Origin: an uncultured Bacteroidota bacterium
Lineage (GTDB): Bacteria > Bacteroidota > Bacteroidia > UKL13-3
Reading direction: 5' to 3'
NCBI GenBank assembly: GCA_903898215.1
Contig: CAIUEQ010000370.1
Location: 1 to 16,420 of the forward strand
DNA: 16,420 bases
Within the stretch, counting starts at the first letter, position 1. Every line of letters begins with the position of its first letter. A program made the translations under genes and the position numbers. Of the stretch, positions 14,623-16,420 are shown piece by piece. The notes below the pieces were generated by a model that was given only the letters and a program-made list of their open reading frames with translations, was not told the origin of the DNA and made no database searches.

Positions 14623-16420
14623 ATGAAAAAAAATATATCCATCTTTTTTTCAGGAATATTGTTTCTGAATATCGCCTTTGCACAAACCTCAAACAAAACA
14701 ATGTTCAAATCACTTGAGGAAAAATTCAATTCTCAATTTATCATTGATAAAACAAAAGCTGATTCTATTTCTAAGTTGTTACAAATCCCTTTACGATTTG
14801 AAAATCCAAATGGAGAAGTAATTGAGTTCTCCCGTTTTGAAAAAAATGGTGAAATGCTGTTTAGAAGAACTAATAATATTGGTGCCGGCAGAACAATCTC
14901 AACAAATAAAGTTTGGCCAGGTGGAACAATAGGAACAAGTCTCACAGGATCGGGATTAACCGGAAGACTTGGTGAATGGGATGGTGGCGGTGTGCTTACC
15001 ACCCATCAGGAATTTAACGGTAGAGTTACTCAGGTTGATGTTCCAACTTCAACAATCGTTCATGCAACACATGTTGTCGGTACAATGGTAGCAAGTGGAG
15101 TTACCGCAAATGCAATAGGGATGGCTTATCAAGCTACTCTTAGCGCTTACGATTGGAGTAATGATGCTTCTGAAATGTTTAATGCAGCAACAAACGGAAT
15201 GTTATTATCCAACCATTCCTATGGAACAATTTGCGCATGGTATAATAATCCAAGTACCGGCCATTGGGAATGGTATGGCAATACAAGCATAAGTTCAAGC
15301 ATAGATTATAAATATGGTTATTATAGTCAGGAAGCTTCTGATTGGGATAATATTGCCTATCAAAATCCATATTATCTTATTTGTAAAGCAGCAGGAAATG
15401 ATCGTGGTTCAAATATTTCTGGTTCAACAACCTGGTACGTGAGAGATAATAGCTATAATTGGATACAAGGTACAGGAACAATTCCACCTGCAGTTACTCA
15501 ATATGATTGTGTTGAACCAACAGCAACAGCAAAAAATGTTTTAACAGTTGGAGCTGTAAATAAAATAGGAAATGGGAATACAAATAATGGATGGACCCAA
15601 AGTTCGGATGTGGTGATGAGTACTTTTAGTGGATGGGGACCAACTGATGACGGACGAATAAAACCAGATGTAGTTGCAGCAGGAGTAAATACTTATTCAA
15701 CATCAAATACATCGAATACAACTTATGCAACTTTAAGCGGAACATCAATGGCAACTCCATCAGCATGTGGTTCTTTACTTCTGGTACAGCAACATTTCAG
15801 TAATTTAAAAGGGAAATATATGCTTGCTGCAACTCTTAAAGGAATCGCAATTCACACGGCTGATGAAGCAGGAAATATTGGTCCTGATTATGTTTATGGT
15901 TGGGGATTATTAAATATTGGCAAAGCAGTTAAACTTATTTCTGATTCATTGTACAGTCAGATTCAGGAAAAAACTTTAGCAAATGGAGCAACCTATACAC
16001 AAAATATTTCAAGCGATGGAACTGTTCCTTTAAGAATAACAATTTCATGGACTGATCTTCCTGGCAGTCCAGGATCAATAGCATTAAATGACCCCACAAG
16101 AAGATTAATCAATGATTTAGATATTCGATTAAAACGTGTGTCGGACAATACTGTATTTATGCCATTTATTTTAAATCCGGTTTTACCTTCAAGTGCAGCA
16201 ACAACCGGTGATAATATCAGAGATAACGTGGAGCAGATATATTTATCAGCACCAACATCAGGAGCATATGTTTTAACCGTTACTCATAAAGGAACATTAT
16301 CATCTTCACAAAATTATTCACTAATTGTTAGTGGAGTTGCTGGACCACCATCAGTAATATTTACAAAAGACCTGAGCACTGTTTGTACCGGACAAACTGT
16401 AACTTTCACTGACAAGATCG
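14623..16420 (+). CDS. Secreted subtilisin-like (S8) serine protease, KP-43 type (partial at right edge)
   Basis: 599 codons are present and the frame runs off the window. The signal peptide (1-21) ends AFAQ. A propeptide-like region (about 22-95) leads into the catalytic domain: Asp in EWDGG (D120), His in HATHVVG (H147), oxyanion Asn in AGND (N259), Ser in GTSMATP (S375). The triad is complete. The HATHVVG motif has Ala in place of the usual Gly after the catalytic His. From about 445 to 565 comes the beta-barrel typical of KP-43 proteases (ISWTDLPGSPGS, NDLD at 497-500, DNVEQIYLSAP, SGAYVLTVTH). A further Ig/PKD-like domain starts near 575 and is cut off. The missing C-terminus probably includes a T9SS sorting domain (inference). 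Confidence 0.94.
   Translation, partial: MKKNISIFFSGILFLNIAFAQTSNKTMFKSLEEKFNSQFIIDKTKADSISKLLQIPLRFENPNGEVIEFSRFEKNGEMLFRRTNNIGAGRTISTNKVWPGGTIGTSLTGSGLTGRLGEWDGGGVLTTHQEFNGRVTQVDVPTSTIVHATHVVGTMVASGVTANAIGMAYQATLSAYDWSNDASEMFNAATNGMLLSNHSYGTICAWYNNPSTGHWEWYGNTSISSSIDYKYGYYSQEASDWDNIAYQNPYYLICKAAGNDRGSNISGSTTWYVRDNSYNWIQGTGTIPPAVTQYDCVEPTATAKNVLTVGAVNKIGNGNTNNGWTQSSDVVMSTFSGWGPTDDGRIKPDVVAAGVNTYSTSNTSNTTYATLSGTSMATPSACGSLLLVQQHFSNLKGKYMLAATLKGIAIHTADEAGNIGPDYVYGWGLLNIGKAVKLISDSLYSQIQEKTLANGATYTQNISSDGTVPLRITISWTDLPGSPGSIALNDPTRRLINDLDIRLKRVSDNTVFMPFILNPVLPSSAATTGDNIRDNVEQIYLSAPTSGAYVLTVTHKGTLSSSQNYSLIVSGVAGPPSVIFTKDLSTVCTGQTVTFTDKI

Noticed and set aside
14733..15370. Two minus-strand frames under the S8 protease
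   Set aside because: Shadows of a gene with a complete catalytic triad and signal peptide.

Overview
This AT-rich window looks like chromosomal DNA from a Bacteroidota bacterium, probably uncultured and in or near the Chitinophagales, Sphingobacteriales or Cytophagales; the order cannot be fixed from this sequence. The evidence is a surface protein with a T9SS type-B (gliding motility-associated) C-terminal domain, several promoter-like sites matching the Bacteroidota pattern TTTG-N18-21-TAnnTTTG, no Shine-Dalgarno-like sites before the starts inspected, and Bacteroidota-style versions of PurS, PssA, L34, an S41 protease and an S8 protease.

Left edge (1-710): the C-terminal end of a HipA-like kinase, a stump of what looks like a Bacteroidota tyrosine recombinase, and an initiator tRNA-Met on the minus strand with encoded CCA. 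Recombinase and toxin pieces beside a tRNA 3' end suggest the decayed end of an integrated element.

Plus-strand block (847-8281): era, der, a small lipoprotein closed by a strong terminator, rpmH (53 aa), rnpA, yidD (overlapping rnpA), an S41 C-terminal processing peptidase, a TauE/SafE-type membrane transporter, and an M28 metallopeptidase with a C-terminal PDZ domain. Themes are ribosome and tRNA maturation (Era, Der, L34, RnpA), membrane protein insertion (YidD) and envelope proteolysis.

Minus-strand block (14055 down to 8278): pssA and purS overlap by 4 nt, followed closely by a second M28 peptidase and then the 793-residue T9SS type-B protein. A 353-base gene-free interval with a long hairpin follows, then a SprT-like metalloprotein whose stop codon overlaps that of the convergent M28 gene.

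Right edge (14111-16420, plus): an unrecognised 168-residue secreted protein, then after 5 nt a secreted S8 protease of the KP-43 type that runs off the window. Most of the window is core or common Bacteroidota content. The least explained parts are the secreted protein/protease pair, the element remnant at the tRNA, and the degenerate interval at 8953-9305. I do not see a clear new multi-gene system.
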